This document shows, in pieces, positions 22,970 through 34,393 of a stretch of 64,000 bases of DNA. Made by a program: the position numbers and the translations under genes. The notes under the pieces were generated by a model. That model was not told the origin of the DNA. It did no database searches and was given only the letters and a program-made list of their open reading frames with translations. The stretch comes from Puccinia triticina (Eukaryota > Basidiomycota > Pucciniomycetes > Pucciniales > Pucciniaceae). Position 1 is the first letter of the stretch, and every line of letters begins with the position of its first letter. Where the stretch lies: NCBI RefSeq assembly GCF_026914185.1, contig NC_070561.1, positions 4,836,001 through 4,900,000 on the forward strand, read 5' to 3'.

Positions 22970-23361
22970 CAACAAAGGGTAGTTACGTTACGTTGCGTTA
23001 TCCGCGCAATTTTGGTAACGTAACTATCCCCGTTATCCGCCCCCCCCCCCCCGTTACTTTACTAGTAACGGGGCCATTTTAGGCCCCGCGCGTAATGTAA
23101 CGGGCCTCATTTTTGAGGCCCGTTATCGCGTTATCCCCCGGATAACGCAATAACAGACCGTTTAAGGCTTTTTAGCCACCTTTTTTGCCCGTTCTCAGGG
23201 GCTCCGCGCGCCCGGATAACGCAACGAGCATAAAAAAACTGGCTTAATGTGGTGCGATAACGTAATTGCACCGCCGTTACGCGTAACGCGTAGATAACGA
23301 CAAAAATTCCGTTACGTTACCGTTATCTACGCGTTACGCGTAGCGTAACTACCCTTTGTTG
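22970..23361. mobile_element. Second GTTACG-type MITE
   Basis: The inverted ends are CAACAAAGGGTAGTTACG and complement, with a 7-bp direct repeat CTCAGAT (22963-22969 and 23362-23368). The 392-bp interior is dominated by GTAAC/GATAACG palindromes and long inverted symmetry. End sequence and base pattern resemble the element at 4370-4980. Confidence 0.75.
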
Positions 23362-23368
23362 CTCAGAT

Positions 23369-24163
23369 ATCGGCTGGTGGCTTGTGCTGTAAGCAGCCAC
23401 CGGAGGGCAGTGGGATCGAGTTGATTGTCAGTTCGATCCGTGCCTGAGTACATCTTTTGCTGCTCCGACAGCTGCTGGAGAGTCGGTTGGCACTGCTCCT
23501 CAGCAGTATTTGCAAACGTTTTCCATAACGTATGGCGGTTTTTGCAAACGTTTTGGTGGTTCTCAAAAACATTTCTGTTAACGGAATAAGTTTTTAGAAC
23601 CACCTCACAACCTATCTAGTTTTCATTCCGTTCCCACAGCGGAATGCCAACATTATTTTGAACGTTTGGCCAAACTTCTCAAACTGGTTTCCGTGGGGGC
23701 TTCGCCCCGACGTATCCTTCCAATTGTATTGTGAAAGTTTCAAATACCACTTCGCAACCGCTTTGAAACGTTCGGTTGCAGCCGTGGTGTAGGATCAAAG
23801 GCAGTATGTTGGGGTAATGGAAATACATATACATTTTTTCATAGTGCACAATGTCAACACAAAATGTACCTTGAGAAATAAATAAAAATCAACATGAGAA
23901 CAAATGTTTCCAGAAATATTTCTTTTATCTGATCTTTGCCCCGATGTGCTCATTTAAGTTTACATGTGTATGTGGTTTTTTTTAATATGATGGGAAAGGT
24001 AAAGCATCCAAAACTTATTGCATACCTTATTGTGCTATGAAATGAGTAGCAGAATGTAAGCTCACATATCAGCCCAGTTCACATAAGGGACTTCTTGTGC
24101 GCACAGTTTAGGTGGGTTACATACTGGAATACCTGACTAACTTTCCCGAAGACTCCCATTATC
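23369..24163. other. No gene seen
   Basis: The sequence contains GCAAACGTTTT-type short repeats (23510-23570) and no supported coding region. Confidence 0.5.
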
Positions 24164-26341
24164 TTACGGCTCATGACGGGGGCTACTTCTCATTGGAAAA
24201 ACTCGGATTTCGATTTCTTCTAACTCGCATTCCCAACGCTTAGGGGGGATTTCGCTCTTGTCGATTGTTTGCCCCGCTGAAGGGGAATCATTGGAGGTTG
24301 CTGAGTTTCTAAGGGTTCCATTCAATTCGTCGTTGTATAAACCCCACTATTTGTTTTTACAGCTGCAATCAGCCTGTGGTCGGAATGTAACTCGATAAGG
24401 GTCGCATAAAGTGAGATGAAAAAACTAACACATTGCCAGGCGATCGGGAATGCCGACCATGTGCCAGCTAGAGGCGGCAGCCACGTCATGACAGCTCGCC
24501 AATAAGGGCTGAAATAGTGCATTTTTGAGTCTTCTGTGAGTCATTTTTACTGCTTCCTAAGGAGGATTCAAGGAATCATTTACGTTTGGCCAGAACCATC
24601 ACGTGTTCTTATGATCCCCAAAAGACATAAAGTAATACTAGTAGCGATCGCGATGACGATGAACGACGCCCTGAGAATCAGATACGCTACAAATCCTCAA
24701 TGAAGCACTCAAATAAAATCAGTATTTTCTTGACTGAGAAGATCCGGAAGGATGGTGAAAATCAGCAAACAACCCACCAAATTGCCGATTAAGTGTACCC
24801 CGATTAGAGCTACTGGATTCTTCATGGCCTGTGTTTGGAGAACTCCTGAGCTTGACCTCACTCGTGGATGTCGGATTCTTGAGTTTAAACCAGCGGCAGC
24901 GACGAAAAGTACCGGATTTAGAAGACTCGTGGCCCGATTGAACTTCCTTTCGTTGCACTTTGCGAAGGAATATCGAAAATACAATGATAAAAAGCTGGAG
25001 AAAATGACAATGCGCGAAGTGTATTGTGCGAGGCGTAGAAGCAAGTTAGACAGCGGAGTAGATGGCCCCACCCAACCCGCCTGATTTCAATCTGAATGTT
25101 TCAATGAAAATCTGATTTGCTTACCAGTATGGTTATACAGAGTTGGGCTAACATATCCCAGAGAAAAGAATAAAAGCAAACCCGAAGACGTTCGATCCGG
25201 ATGCCGACGCTATCGCCGAGATCTTTTGCTCGAGACACGAGGCGAGTTAGCTCGATTGTAAGCTGTTTTTTCTCTTCATCGGACGTTGACACTCTCATTC
25301 GTTCCCAGATGAACGAGCTTTGCCCCAAGGTCTCGATAGTCTGAATTACCCTGACTGTGAGTTGTCTATGAATTATGGATAACCCAATCACTGGCGGGAG
25401 AGTGGCAACGACGAGTACCAACGGGAAACCAAGGAATAAAAAATTGACGAAAGTCGGTGATGGTGCCCATCGTCTGACGTCATGGGTCATAGCCTTATGG
25501 TTATAGTAGCTTCAGAACGGAAGGTTTCAAGTCAGTGTCTCAGTTTTCTATATCATGCTCTTTTTAGCTGGAAGCAGATTCAGCCCGCTTTCTTAACAAT
25601 GTTGCTATTTAAGCCAATCAACTAACATTGCGACCACGAAACAATGCATCTGACTCCAGTAAGTAAGCATTTCGCACACGCACATCATTGCCAAGCTGCG
25701 GAAGACTCGGATAAGGGTTAACTTTCAAAAAAGAATGAGATTTTGGCCCGATAAAAAATGAACAATCATATCAAGGTACGTACGCCGGTTCCACCTGGGC
25801 ATGAAGAGCATACTGTGCTGAGTGTGCTATCAGAAATTGAAGCACGATGTACGCTTCAGTGGCCGCGGAGCCCATCAACTGGGACGCCGTCATCACGATA
25901 CCACCATTGACCCAGTACAAAGGGGCTCTAGAAACTTAAGCCCCCAAAAAGGATAGAAAATCCGTTAGGCTTTAACCAAAGTAACTAGAGCGGTACCAAT
26001 AGTAAGGACAAACCGTTTCCCGCAAAAGAGTGATCCCTGATATACAGCTTCCTGAAAAGCCAATGAGACCGTATCGTCCCTCGAAAACATGGCAGTACGA
26101 GAATGACCAAGCAGAATATCGCAATCAGCAGATGGATGATGAAAAAAATAAGCAAAAGGATTTTGGTGAGTCCGGACATCGGTGCTGAGCCCTTAGAAGC
26201 ACTGCGTTCCATGAGATATGCGAAAGGATTAACCCCCGAAGGGACCGGGCTCCACATCTTGTCATTCTGAAGTAAACTCGGCTGGCTCGTCTTCACACTT
26301 TGCGAGGTTAAGTGGTCAGCCGGCGGCGGGGTGTCGATCAT
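24164..26341 (-). CDS. Seven-transmembrane-type membrane protein, paralogue 1 (504 aa)
   Basis: The eight exons are 26341-26014, 25925-25784, 25695-25627, 25509-25125, 24994-24778, 24695-24584, 24508-24430 and 24346-24164; phases agree and the sum is 505 codons. The model was built by comparison with the tandem copy at 28021-30112, whose exon 3 and exon 7 have the same lengths (69 and 79 nt). Predicted membrane segments: ILLLIFFIIHLLIAIFCL (exon 1), exon 2 (VMTASQLMGSAATEAYIV), exon 3 (CEMLTYWSQMHCFVVA), exon 4 (FLFLGFPLVLVVATLPPVIG), the exon 4/5 junction, exon 6 (ILRASFIVIAIATSITL) and exon 7 (WLPPLAGTWSAFPIAWQC). A roughly 60-residue loop follows segment 4, another polar loop follows segment 5, and the tail is polar. 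This is GPCR-like in layout only; no family was recognised. Exon 6 uses an acceptor 12 nt downstream of the paralogue's, skipping a TGA at 24697-24699. Confidence 0.7.
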
Positions 26342-28020
26342 GAAGGATGAAGCAGAAAGATAAGTCCCGGTTAAGCCAAAAATCCGAGTGGCACAGAAAT
26401 TGCGGTCAGAGACAAGATGCTAGATGTAAGCTATGACCCACGCTTTCTCATTTTAAATACCTCTGGAACTCACATCCCAGGAGCCCTCAGGAGCCCCATG
26501 AATCTTTTATGTATGTAATATGTATGTTCCTCACATTTTGACACACGGAAAGCGAAAAAATTGCAAATGGCTTGTTTCAAAGTTGATAACCCCCGGTCCC
26601 CGCGGTGTTCGAACCCAAGTAAGGTTTTCTCATTGATTTGTAGCTCGGGATCAAATGCTGACTATATGCAAAGAGGTTAAGTGGCTTGGCATCACTCTTG
26701 CCCACAAGCTGACATCGAATTCTACGACCAATAAGCGGAAACGTAAAAGTATTTCCTGAAACGAAACCGCCAAAAAATTCTTGATGAGGACTCCAGGAAA
26801 GACTGAGGAGCGCAGTGCTCTTGCCTTTACCTTAACTGAAAAGACTTGTTAAGTTCGCACCTACCCCAGATATCGTTTGGTGCCCAAATTTGGCCAGCAC
26901 CCTTGAACCATTCGACCGAATTATAAACTTGGCTAACAAGATTGATAATCTCCTGACGATTTACATAAACCTTAGGGGCCTTCCAAGTCTACCCTTGTCC
27001 ACTGGCATCACTCCAGAACGGCCGTTCGGGGCGCCACCGTAGCAACCATTCAGCTTTTTGACTAGCAAACGTTGTCGCCCTGGAATCGATTGTTGGATTC
27101 AGGACATGACTGCCCACTGTGAGGAACTTATGCCGAAGGCTAGATTGGAAAACATGCCCTGGTAATTCAGGCGCAGCTGGAAGAGCTCAACACCGCGGGA
27201 CAAGCTTGTTGGAAATTTGACTCCTAGCGGTGGGCCGGTAAAAAGTCCGCACCAAAAATGTGGTCCCAGAACGGCCCCACTCGACGTCAGGACCTTCCGT
27301 ATGTACATACATGGCCAGTTTGACAGATTTGGACTTGAACAATCATCAAATCTTTTGCTTGTTGCGACTAATTGAAGTCCATGATTGGTTCAATCAATAC
27401 ACCAACCCTGCATGCATTGTCAAGTTCTGGTGGCACCGTTCCAAATTTGAAGTTCCCTGGACACTGCTACAAATATTGCGTTCAGACTTCTCTGGATAAT
27501 CCGGTCTTTACGGCAAACGACACCGGCCTTATCACACAATAGGACAAACTCCAAGTCGGCCGAGCTGCAAAAACGGGAACATCATGTTGGCACTTTTTGT
27601 TGCCCTCAAAGCTGTAGGGCAGATCCTCTTAGGGATCCCACTGTAACAAGAAGGACGCTGCTCGAGGTGCAAGAGCTACTAATAATTTGATCTAATAAAC
27701 ATTCAATTATAAGTTAATTTCTATGGAATAAACCCAGGTTTATCCGCTGAAAACATTGTACTACATGGTACCTAAGCTGTACCCATATGAAAATTCGCAG
27801 AACGAGACTTGCTAAGAAACTTGAAAGGATGATGAATCGAATGGCACTCGAGGCGCATGTGACTGACAAGAACCAATCTTTGACCGCAGGGATCGTAAAC
27901 CTTCAGGAAACAAGCGGGATCCGCTCGGCGTTTCCCCCCTTCATGCAGGATTTCACAAATCTGAGTCGTGTTGCTCTTGTGAATCGCCCACTTCGTTTGT
28001 TTCCTAGGGTCAAGATTCAG
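26342..28020. other. Spacer between paralogues with a probable decayed LINE fragment
   Basis: There is no intact gene. A decayed plus-strand stretch is listed separately. The frame at 27787-28098 overlaps the last exon of paralogue 2 on the opposite strand and is treated as a shadow. Confidence 0.45.
26640..27260 (+). pseudogene. Possible remnant of a non-LTR reverse transcriptase
   Basis: The frame KEVKWLGITLAHKLTS resembles the KWLGVxLDxxLxF motif near the C-terminal side of LINE reverse transcriptases. The rest is broken by many stops. This is a weak assignment from one motif. Confidence 0.3.
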
Positions 28021-30112
28021 TTAATCAGTGAATGGAGCGTGCCTATCTCTGCACGATTTAAGAGCGCCACTCACCGCTTTTTCCTGGGATCCGGGTAACC
28101 TCCCGGCTTGCGGCAGGTGTCTCTGTGGCAATACTTTAATTTCGATCTCTTCCTCATTGGGGTCCAAAGGATTACAGGAGGCACTACTGTCGTTGGCTAT
28201 CTTCCCCGTCGAAGAAATAACTTTTCTACTCGACATTCTTGGCTGTTCGCCCAATCGATCTTGGTACAACCTCCACTATTCCCTCGCAAGATGTGTCGTT
28301 AATCTCGGTAGGGTGAATTGAAAAGGGATGCATACAGCGACATAAAGAGTACTAACGCATTGCCAAGCAATAGGGATCGAAGACCAAGTGCACGCCAGTG
28401 TCGATACCCATGAAGTGACCCCTCGCCAGTAAGGCCTGGACAGTGAAAGATATATAATTTTGTGCTCTCATAAAATCAATTACCAATATCATGGAATATT
28501 TCCAGGATGTACTCACGATGAGATAAAATCACCTGTCCTTGTGACCCATAAGCCAAACAGGGTCATGCTAGTAATCATTGATACAATGATAAATACCGCC
28601 CTGATGAGTAGATGGACTACGTATCCACAATAGAGAACTCAAATGCAGTCAGGGCCCTGCTTAGATCCTAGAGGTCCGATGCTGCCAGATGACCAGAGAT
28701 AATGTGAAGTGATCAGCATAATACCCACAGAATTGACGATTGACCAATTTTCGAGTGTTGCTACTGTTTTGCTCCTCGCTCGCGCTGGGCCAATCCTTGG
28801 GCCTGAACCATTGACGGAAGGGATTTGGTTTGCATGACTCACGGCGAGATCGGACCTGCTGTTGGTGAAACTTCATAACAACTATCGAGGACACGCCGAT
28901 GAAACACTGGAGGAAATGGAAAGGGTCAGTCGTCCAATGAGATCCCAGAGAACGAATCCCTGCCCCGCTCGTCTCTTGACCAAATTTTGGCCGGCTTACC
29001 ACAAACGTTACAGAAATTAGGGCCAAGATAATAGAGAGTAAAATTCGAATAAATTTTACACTGCGCGTGACACGTTGTTGAATTTGATCGCCGGTGGATT
29101 TTGCCCCGGATACGACTTCAGTGAGTTGGGTTACCAGCTGGTATTTTTCAGAAACAGACGTTGTCGGCACTTTTAACTGGTCCCAAACGGATGCGCCCTC
29201 CTTCAGAATTTCCAGCATGTCTGTCGCCTGATGGACCAGCTCTGCATGGAATACGGACATGACACCGAACACCGAAACGGTTGCAATGATGATGACCATT
29301 GGGAAGCCAAGAAACAAAACATTGATGAAAGTCGGTGATGGAGTCCATTTCCTGAACTCTTGGGCGATATCTTCGGCCTGAGTCTCGTGGTCATAGTAGC
29401 TTCAGTGATCATGTATGAGTTTCAGCCAGCTTTCTTCATCATCAAGCTTGTTGTCTTCAAAATTCAACCAACTAACATCGTGACCACGAAACAATGCATC
29501 AGACTCCAGTAGGTTAGCATTTCGCACATGAACATCAATCCTATACTGAAGGATAGGCGTTGAGTGTCAACACTGCAAGACTTCTCTTTCCTCGGTAGAC
29601 AAATACAGAGACATCACATTGCATACCAGCACTTACGCAGGCTCCGTCAGGGTCGCACTGGGTCTTCCCACCGTGCTTGCAATCTTGAACCAATCGATGA
29701 TATATGCCAGCGTGGCTACCGAGCCTAGCAATTGAGACATGGTCATCACCACCCCAGCATTAAGCCAGAACAGAGGGGCTTTGTAAAGTTGGGCTGCAGA
29801 AACGAGGAAAGCCGCGGATTAGTATCGGACCCAAGAGAACATCGCGGCATGCAACCAACCGCTCTGCCCAGGCCGATTCTTGATGTATAGCCTTCTGAAA
29901 ATCCATTGCGACCGTTTGATGCCATGGACATAGGGCAGCACGAGGATGACCGAGCAAAAGACGGCAACGACCAGATGGCAGATGAAGAGGAAGATCAAGA
30001 GGCCCTTGGTGAATCCGGAGAACTCTGAGAAAAGCTGGGACGTAAACTGGGCGACTTGGAGCGCGAAAGGATTGACCCCGGCGGGGATCGGGCCGGAACC
30101 GCGGCTGGCCAT
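28021..30112 (-). CDS. Seven-transmembrane-type membrane protein, paralogue 2 (503 aa)
   Basis: The exons are 30112-29860, 29793-29637, 29545-29477, 29399-29000, 28906-28729, 28637-28517, 28435-28357 and 28275-28021 (504 codons, phases consistent). Donors include GTTGGT, GTAAGT, GTTAGT, GTAAGC, GTGGGT, GTGAGT and GTTAGT. Membrane segments match paralogue 1: exon 1 LLIFLFICHLVVAVFCSVIL, exon 2 around WLNAGVVMTMSQLLGSVATL, exon 3 CEMLTYWSLMHCFVVT, exon 4 LFLGFPMVIIIATVSVFG and IRILLSIILALISVTFVV, exon 6 LIRAVFIIVSMITSMTLFGL, exon 7 near YWRGVTSWVSTLACTW. The C-terminal tail contains EEEIEIKVLP, matching EEIEIRVFP in paralogue 1. A GTGAGT inside exon 8 (about 28073) could start a further intron, so the very end is uncertain. 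Role unknown; a receptor or transporter-like protein is possible. Confidence 0.7.
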
Positions 30113-31112
30113 GAAGCGGGGGCGATGTTCTCCTCGGGAGGCTTTTCCCAGTAACGCCGAGGCTGTGGTGAACGAGGACGTGCGGGTCCTCCTGGCCTGT
30201 CCTGGCGAGTCGAGTCAGTCACACTTCTTATGTATGCAGTTGTATTATAGAGCCCCAAGAAGGATGGGTGGAGGCAGCCTACTCCTTGTGTACGTAAACA
30301 AATCAATCTAAACTCAACGAAGGAAACGAGAACAAAATGATTGGGAGTGGAGGGTGGGACTTATTTGCTCCGGAGGCTCGGCATCTCACGGCAGGCATGT
30401 GGCCGAGGACGTCTGAGGAATCTGTACGTTGTTCAAAGCTTGGCTCGAGCCTTGTGGGACAGGGTCACGGAAGGCGCGAAGTGTCGGCGATTTCCAGCGA
30501 GTTCCTGGGGTTTGTTGTCGTCATCAGCCGAATGTCCGCACGGATCCATCGCCGAGAATGTGAGCTGGCCGCTTGCGGAACCCATGAATTTGCTCCTCCC
30601 GGCGTCCCCAAAGCCTTGCAGATGAAAAGCCTTGCAGAGGTTGCATCTGGACAGGAGACAGCAGATATCGCACGCTATTACGTGCAGACCCAAAAGACCA
30701 CCTCGCAAGTCTACACGGCAGTTGCACGGATTAGGGTTTCGGCCGTCAAAACTGCCGTCAGAGCCAAGTGACAGTCAGATTGACCGCTCACCTACACCAC
30801 AGGTGAAGTTTTAAAGTTTGAATCCAGTAAAAATACTGGAGGGCAAGAAAAACCAAAAAGCGATCGGAATGCTTCCGGTGTGGTCAAAGGACCGGAATCA
30901 TTCCGATTGCAATTTGGGTTAAACCCAAACCTGAATAGATGGGTCCGCGCCGGAATGAAGTCGGAATTCATTTGACTTCATTCCAAGAAACAGACCGGAA
31001 TCTCATTCCGGTTTCTTTCCTGGATTTTCCCCGGAATAGTTTCGTATACAACCGGGCAAGCCCCACAAATGCAGCCTTATATCCACTAATCACACACCTG
31101 ACTGCATAGTGT
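30113..31112. other. No supported gene; contains palindromic GGAATGATTCC-type sequence
   Basis: The frame at 30337-30771 lacks recognisable features. From about 30880 to 31040 the motifs CCGGAAT/ATTCCGG and GGAATGAAGTC/GACTTCATTCC form several inverted pairs, possibly a decayed MITE. Confidence 0.35.
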
Positions 31113-31180
31113 GTCTAGCATAGTGGTCAAGCAGCTCCTGTGGGATAGATCAGCCAGATGGTGCTGGTTCAATCCCCCCT
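31113..31180 (+). repeat. tRNA-like sequence, candidate tRNA-derived SINE or tRNA pseudogene
   Basis: An A-box-like TAGCATAGTGGT and a B-box-like GGTTCAATCC lie about 45 bp apart, as in RNA polymerase III internal promoters. The flanks do not form a 7-bp acceptor stem, so it is not a working tRNA gene. No second copy is in the window. Confidence 0.4.
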
Positions 31181-33881
31181 TTTGTTTGACCAGTTGCCCA
31201 CTTGCATTTTCAAGCCTTCAGCAGCCCGCGCCAACCCGTCACCATTCCGAATAGCCATCAAAAGCAATTTGGAATGGGGTTGGCAATCCAAAATAAATTT
31301 GGAATCCCATCCAGTAAACCGCTGGATTCCTTTCTGGAGAATTGCCAACCGTCAATGGACAGTCCACCCTTGCAGGCGAGTCCACCCTTGCAGGCGGGCC
31401 AACCGAAAGCATTTTGGTGGGCGATCGAAATAATTTCGACGTGCTTCACCCATGGTGTAACGGCCTCCCGTCAGCTGTCAAACTGCCACCCGAATTAACA
31501 GCCGAACCGCCGGCACTTGACTCCAGGCAAGTTTAACATAACTTGCCTGGGGCCGGTTTGCCGACAAACGCGCTTGACCCGGTGGGAACAGTGGCAAGCT
31601 CCAGGCTAACCCCAAAAAAAGGGCAGAGGGGGCCAAGACAAAGTCCGCCCATCAGAGGGACACGTCACCCTTGGCCCTCATCCATCCACCCACCTCATTT
31701 TTCTAAGTCCGCTCATTGGATCACCACCACCCTCCATCTCCCCCACCCTCACCAAACCACATCCTCAGACATGTCCCTCTGCGCCTGCCTCCTCCTTGCC
31801 CGGCCCACACCCCATCCACATCACATCCCCCATCAAGCTCCGCACCTTGCTTGGCTCCATCGGCTCCTTCCAAGCCACGTTCCCCTGACTATCCCTCCTC
31901 CTCGTCTTCCTCCTTGCCTGCTCGCTTCTGAGCTGATTTTTACTATTGATCGATCTTTCCAACCACAGGGAACGTTGCGAGGACCCGGCAAGATTTGTGC
32001 GGTCACTGATGGCCAGGCCTTTTATTCTCATCATGGCCTCCAAGCTGAGGGAACACCACACCAGCCAACCACACCAAGCCCATGATGAGCCCATTCATCC
32101 AGCCCATCCTGCCGGCTGAGTTTGAGCAGCACTTCGGCTCTCTTGTTGGTTGGTCTTTGAGAACTGGGTGGTGTGGCTGAGAGATCAAGAGGCTGATGCT
32201 CCTCATTCGCTTCTCACCCGCAGAGTTGTCAAGCAAGGCCTTGGGCAGCTCAATCGTCGCCGTCTCCAACCAATGGTTTGCACCCACTGAATCCCTGCTC
32301 AAGCAACATGTTTGTATCTCCCTCACTCTCATCGACTACCTCCATAAATTGGGCATTCATTCTTCATTGCTCACTGTTCTCAATTCAGCCCCCTTTGGAT
32401 TTGAGAGACCAGTTTGGACCCAACGGCGCACTCTATGATGTAAGTGGCACATATAAACAGCTGTTGTATATATATAAATACTTGGACCCTGGCTCATCTA
32501 AGGAATTATTTGCTTCAGTATTCTGTGATTTCTCTTTTCATTATCTCTCCTTCCCTCCCTAGCATGTATTCAGAAAAAGAAAAGATTAAAAAAACAATAA
32601 AAGATCAAAAAAAAAAATTAAAATGCAATAAAATACAAGAAAGTGCCCTGGTGGCCGTTAAACCAAAACTAAAAGTGCCCATGAGTAATGTGATTGGCCG
32701 GCAAATTGCTGGTGGTGTGCGATTGAATGGTGGTCGAATGTTGGGCAAGCGGCCCTGACCGCTTTTGTAGGGGGGCTTGGGTTGGATGGCGTGTTGCCGG
32801 ACGGGTTAATGTGCCCTTACTTTTGCCAGCGGGTTGTCGGCTTGCGCATTGGCGGGGGTACCGTCAATTTTGGCGGTCCGCTTGACGGTTGACGGGAGGC
32901 TGGCATGCAAACGGTCAACGCTGGCTGGGGGGGAACTGTCAAATTGACGGCCGAACTTTGGGCGCTTCGGCGGCAATGTGCAACTGCCATGTACAGTCTG
33001 GCTGGACCAAGCCGCTGTCCTGGCAAACTTAACACAAGTCCCTCCCTGTGCTTGCGGGGCGCAAGCACCCTCCCGCTTGTGGGAGGGACTTGTGCCTCAT
33101 GTCCAACATTTGGCTTGAGGCTGCCCAGCCAAATGTTGAAAAAATCCTTCTAACCCCCATATCACCACATACCCCTCTGATTTTTTCACAGCCTCCGGTA
33201 CCATTAGAATCAGCTTTTGTTTCTACATAATCTCATGTGTCCAAAACAACACCTACCACCATCCACTGAAAAAAAAATGATGTAGAAATTCCACCTTGGA
33301 GCCTATCCGGCCTGATCTAAACCAGATAGCCAGTCCGGCCTAAACGCATGAAATTAAGGTTTGTCATCATATGTCAAACCCTGTGGGACTCCTTGCTTAT
33401 GCACTCAAGAGACCTGCCCATATTAATCCAATACTGGAAAAAACTGTGAGAGCGTGTCCTACCTCAACCTTTGGATAATCCAATGGCTTCTTTGCATTGC
33501 TCAGGAATAGCCCGCACCAGAATGGCCACTGAGCGGCCAGTTTTTGATGGTTCTACTTGAAAAAATATGTACAGGACAGCTCAGATTGAGAGCTATAACC
33601 TGGCATATGGGGCTTTGAATTTCAAGTTGAGAGGGAGAGGGAATAGAGATGTAAATACAAAATATGTGATTTTCTGCGCAAAACCCTGTCAGCCTCAGGC
33701 AAAGAATGTGACTTGAGTCCTAAGCCTCTCCTTCGGAGACGCTTTGCGCCTCCCCGGAGAGGCTTAGTTAAGCTTGCTGTCCTGGGCCCCGGCTCGCACA
33801 CTCCCCACATGCAATACATTACGTAAACACGTCACTCTTACCCGGTTCGGGAGTGTGAAAGCGAAAACGATGTACACATTA
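31181..33881. other. No supported gene; decayed inverted-repeat-rich region
   Basis: Short related segments occur in opposite orientation at about 31460-31560 and 32860-33000 (CCTCCCGTCA and its complement TGACGGGAGG). A hairpin AAGTCCCTCCC...GGGAGGGACTT lies at about 33034-33090, and a 17-bp direct repeat TCCACCCTTGCAGGCG at about 31365-31400. The plus frame 31543-32085 is Pro/His-rich low complexity. Confidence 0.35.
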
Positions 33882-34012
33882 GGACGGTTCACGTAGGTAT
33901 TTTTTAACCCTGCTGATGTTATAAATCAGCAAGCCTTCCCAGCCAAATTGGCTGGGACCGTGGGATAAACTTTATTTCGGTCTTGCTGATTTCGGCCCTA
34001 CGTGAACCGTCC
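33882..34012. mobile_element. 131-bp MITE with TA target duplication
   Basis: Perfect inverted ends GGACGGTTCACGTAGG and complement are flanked by TA (33880-33881 and 34013-34014). An internal hairpin contains CTGCTGAT...ATCAGCAAG and CCCAGCCAAATTGGCTGGG. It is Stowaway-like and non-coding. Confidence 0.8.
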
Positions 34013-34393
34013 TATTACACACGCAAATTCATTCCGACAACCAGCGAGAGAATGTCTACAGAAACAAGCCCCCGATGCGGCCCGCGGCCGGGCCATGCCC
34101 GCGTCCCCGGGAAGCTGTCCAGACGGGGGAGAGACCCGGCGGCGGGCGCGGCGTAAAGACACGGCCCCAAAGACGAAGCGCAGAGGGGGCCCACCAAAAC
34201 CATCCCCGCGCCCTCACCCACTCCTTGCGCACCCACACACCCATACACACACGCCGAGTCTGGGACGAAGCAGCGATTCCAAGCCCCCATAAATTAAAAA
34301 AAGAAAAAAAAAAAACACGAGTCTACAAGGTGATTGAACGAGGACAATGGAGGGGCGGGAGGAGAGAGAGAGAAAGGGGGGGGGGGGGGGGAG

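Noticed and set aside
24752..25084. Plus-strand 110-codon frame over the membrane-protein gene
   Set aside because: It is antisense to exon 5 of paralogue 1, whose frame is supported by the tandem copy.
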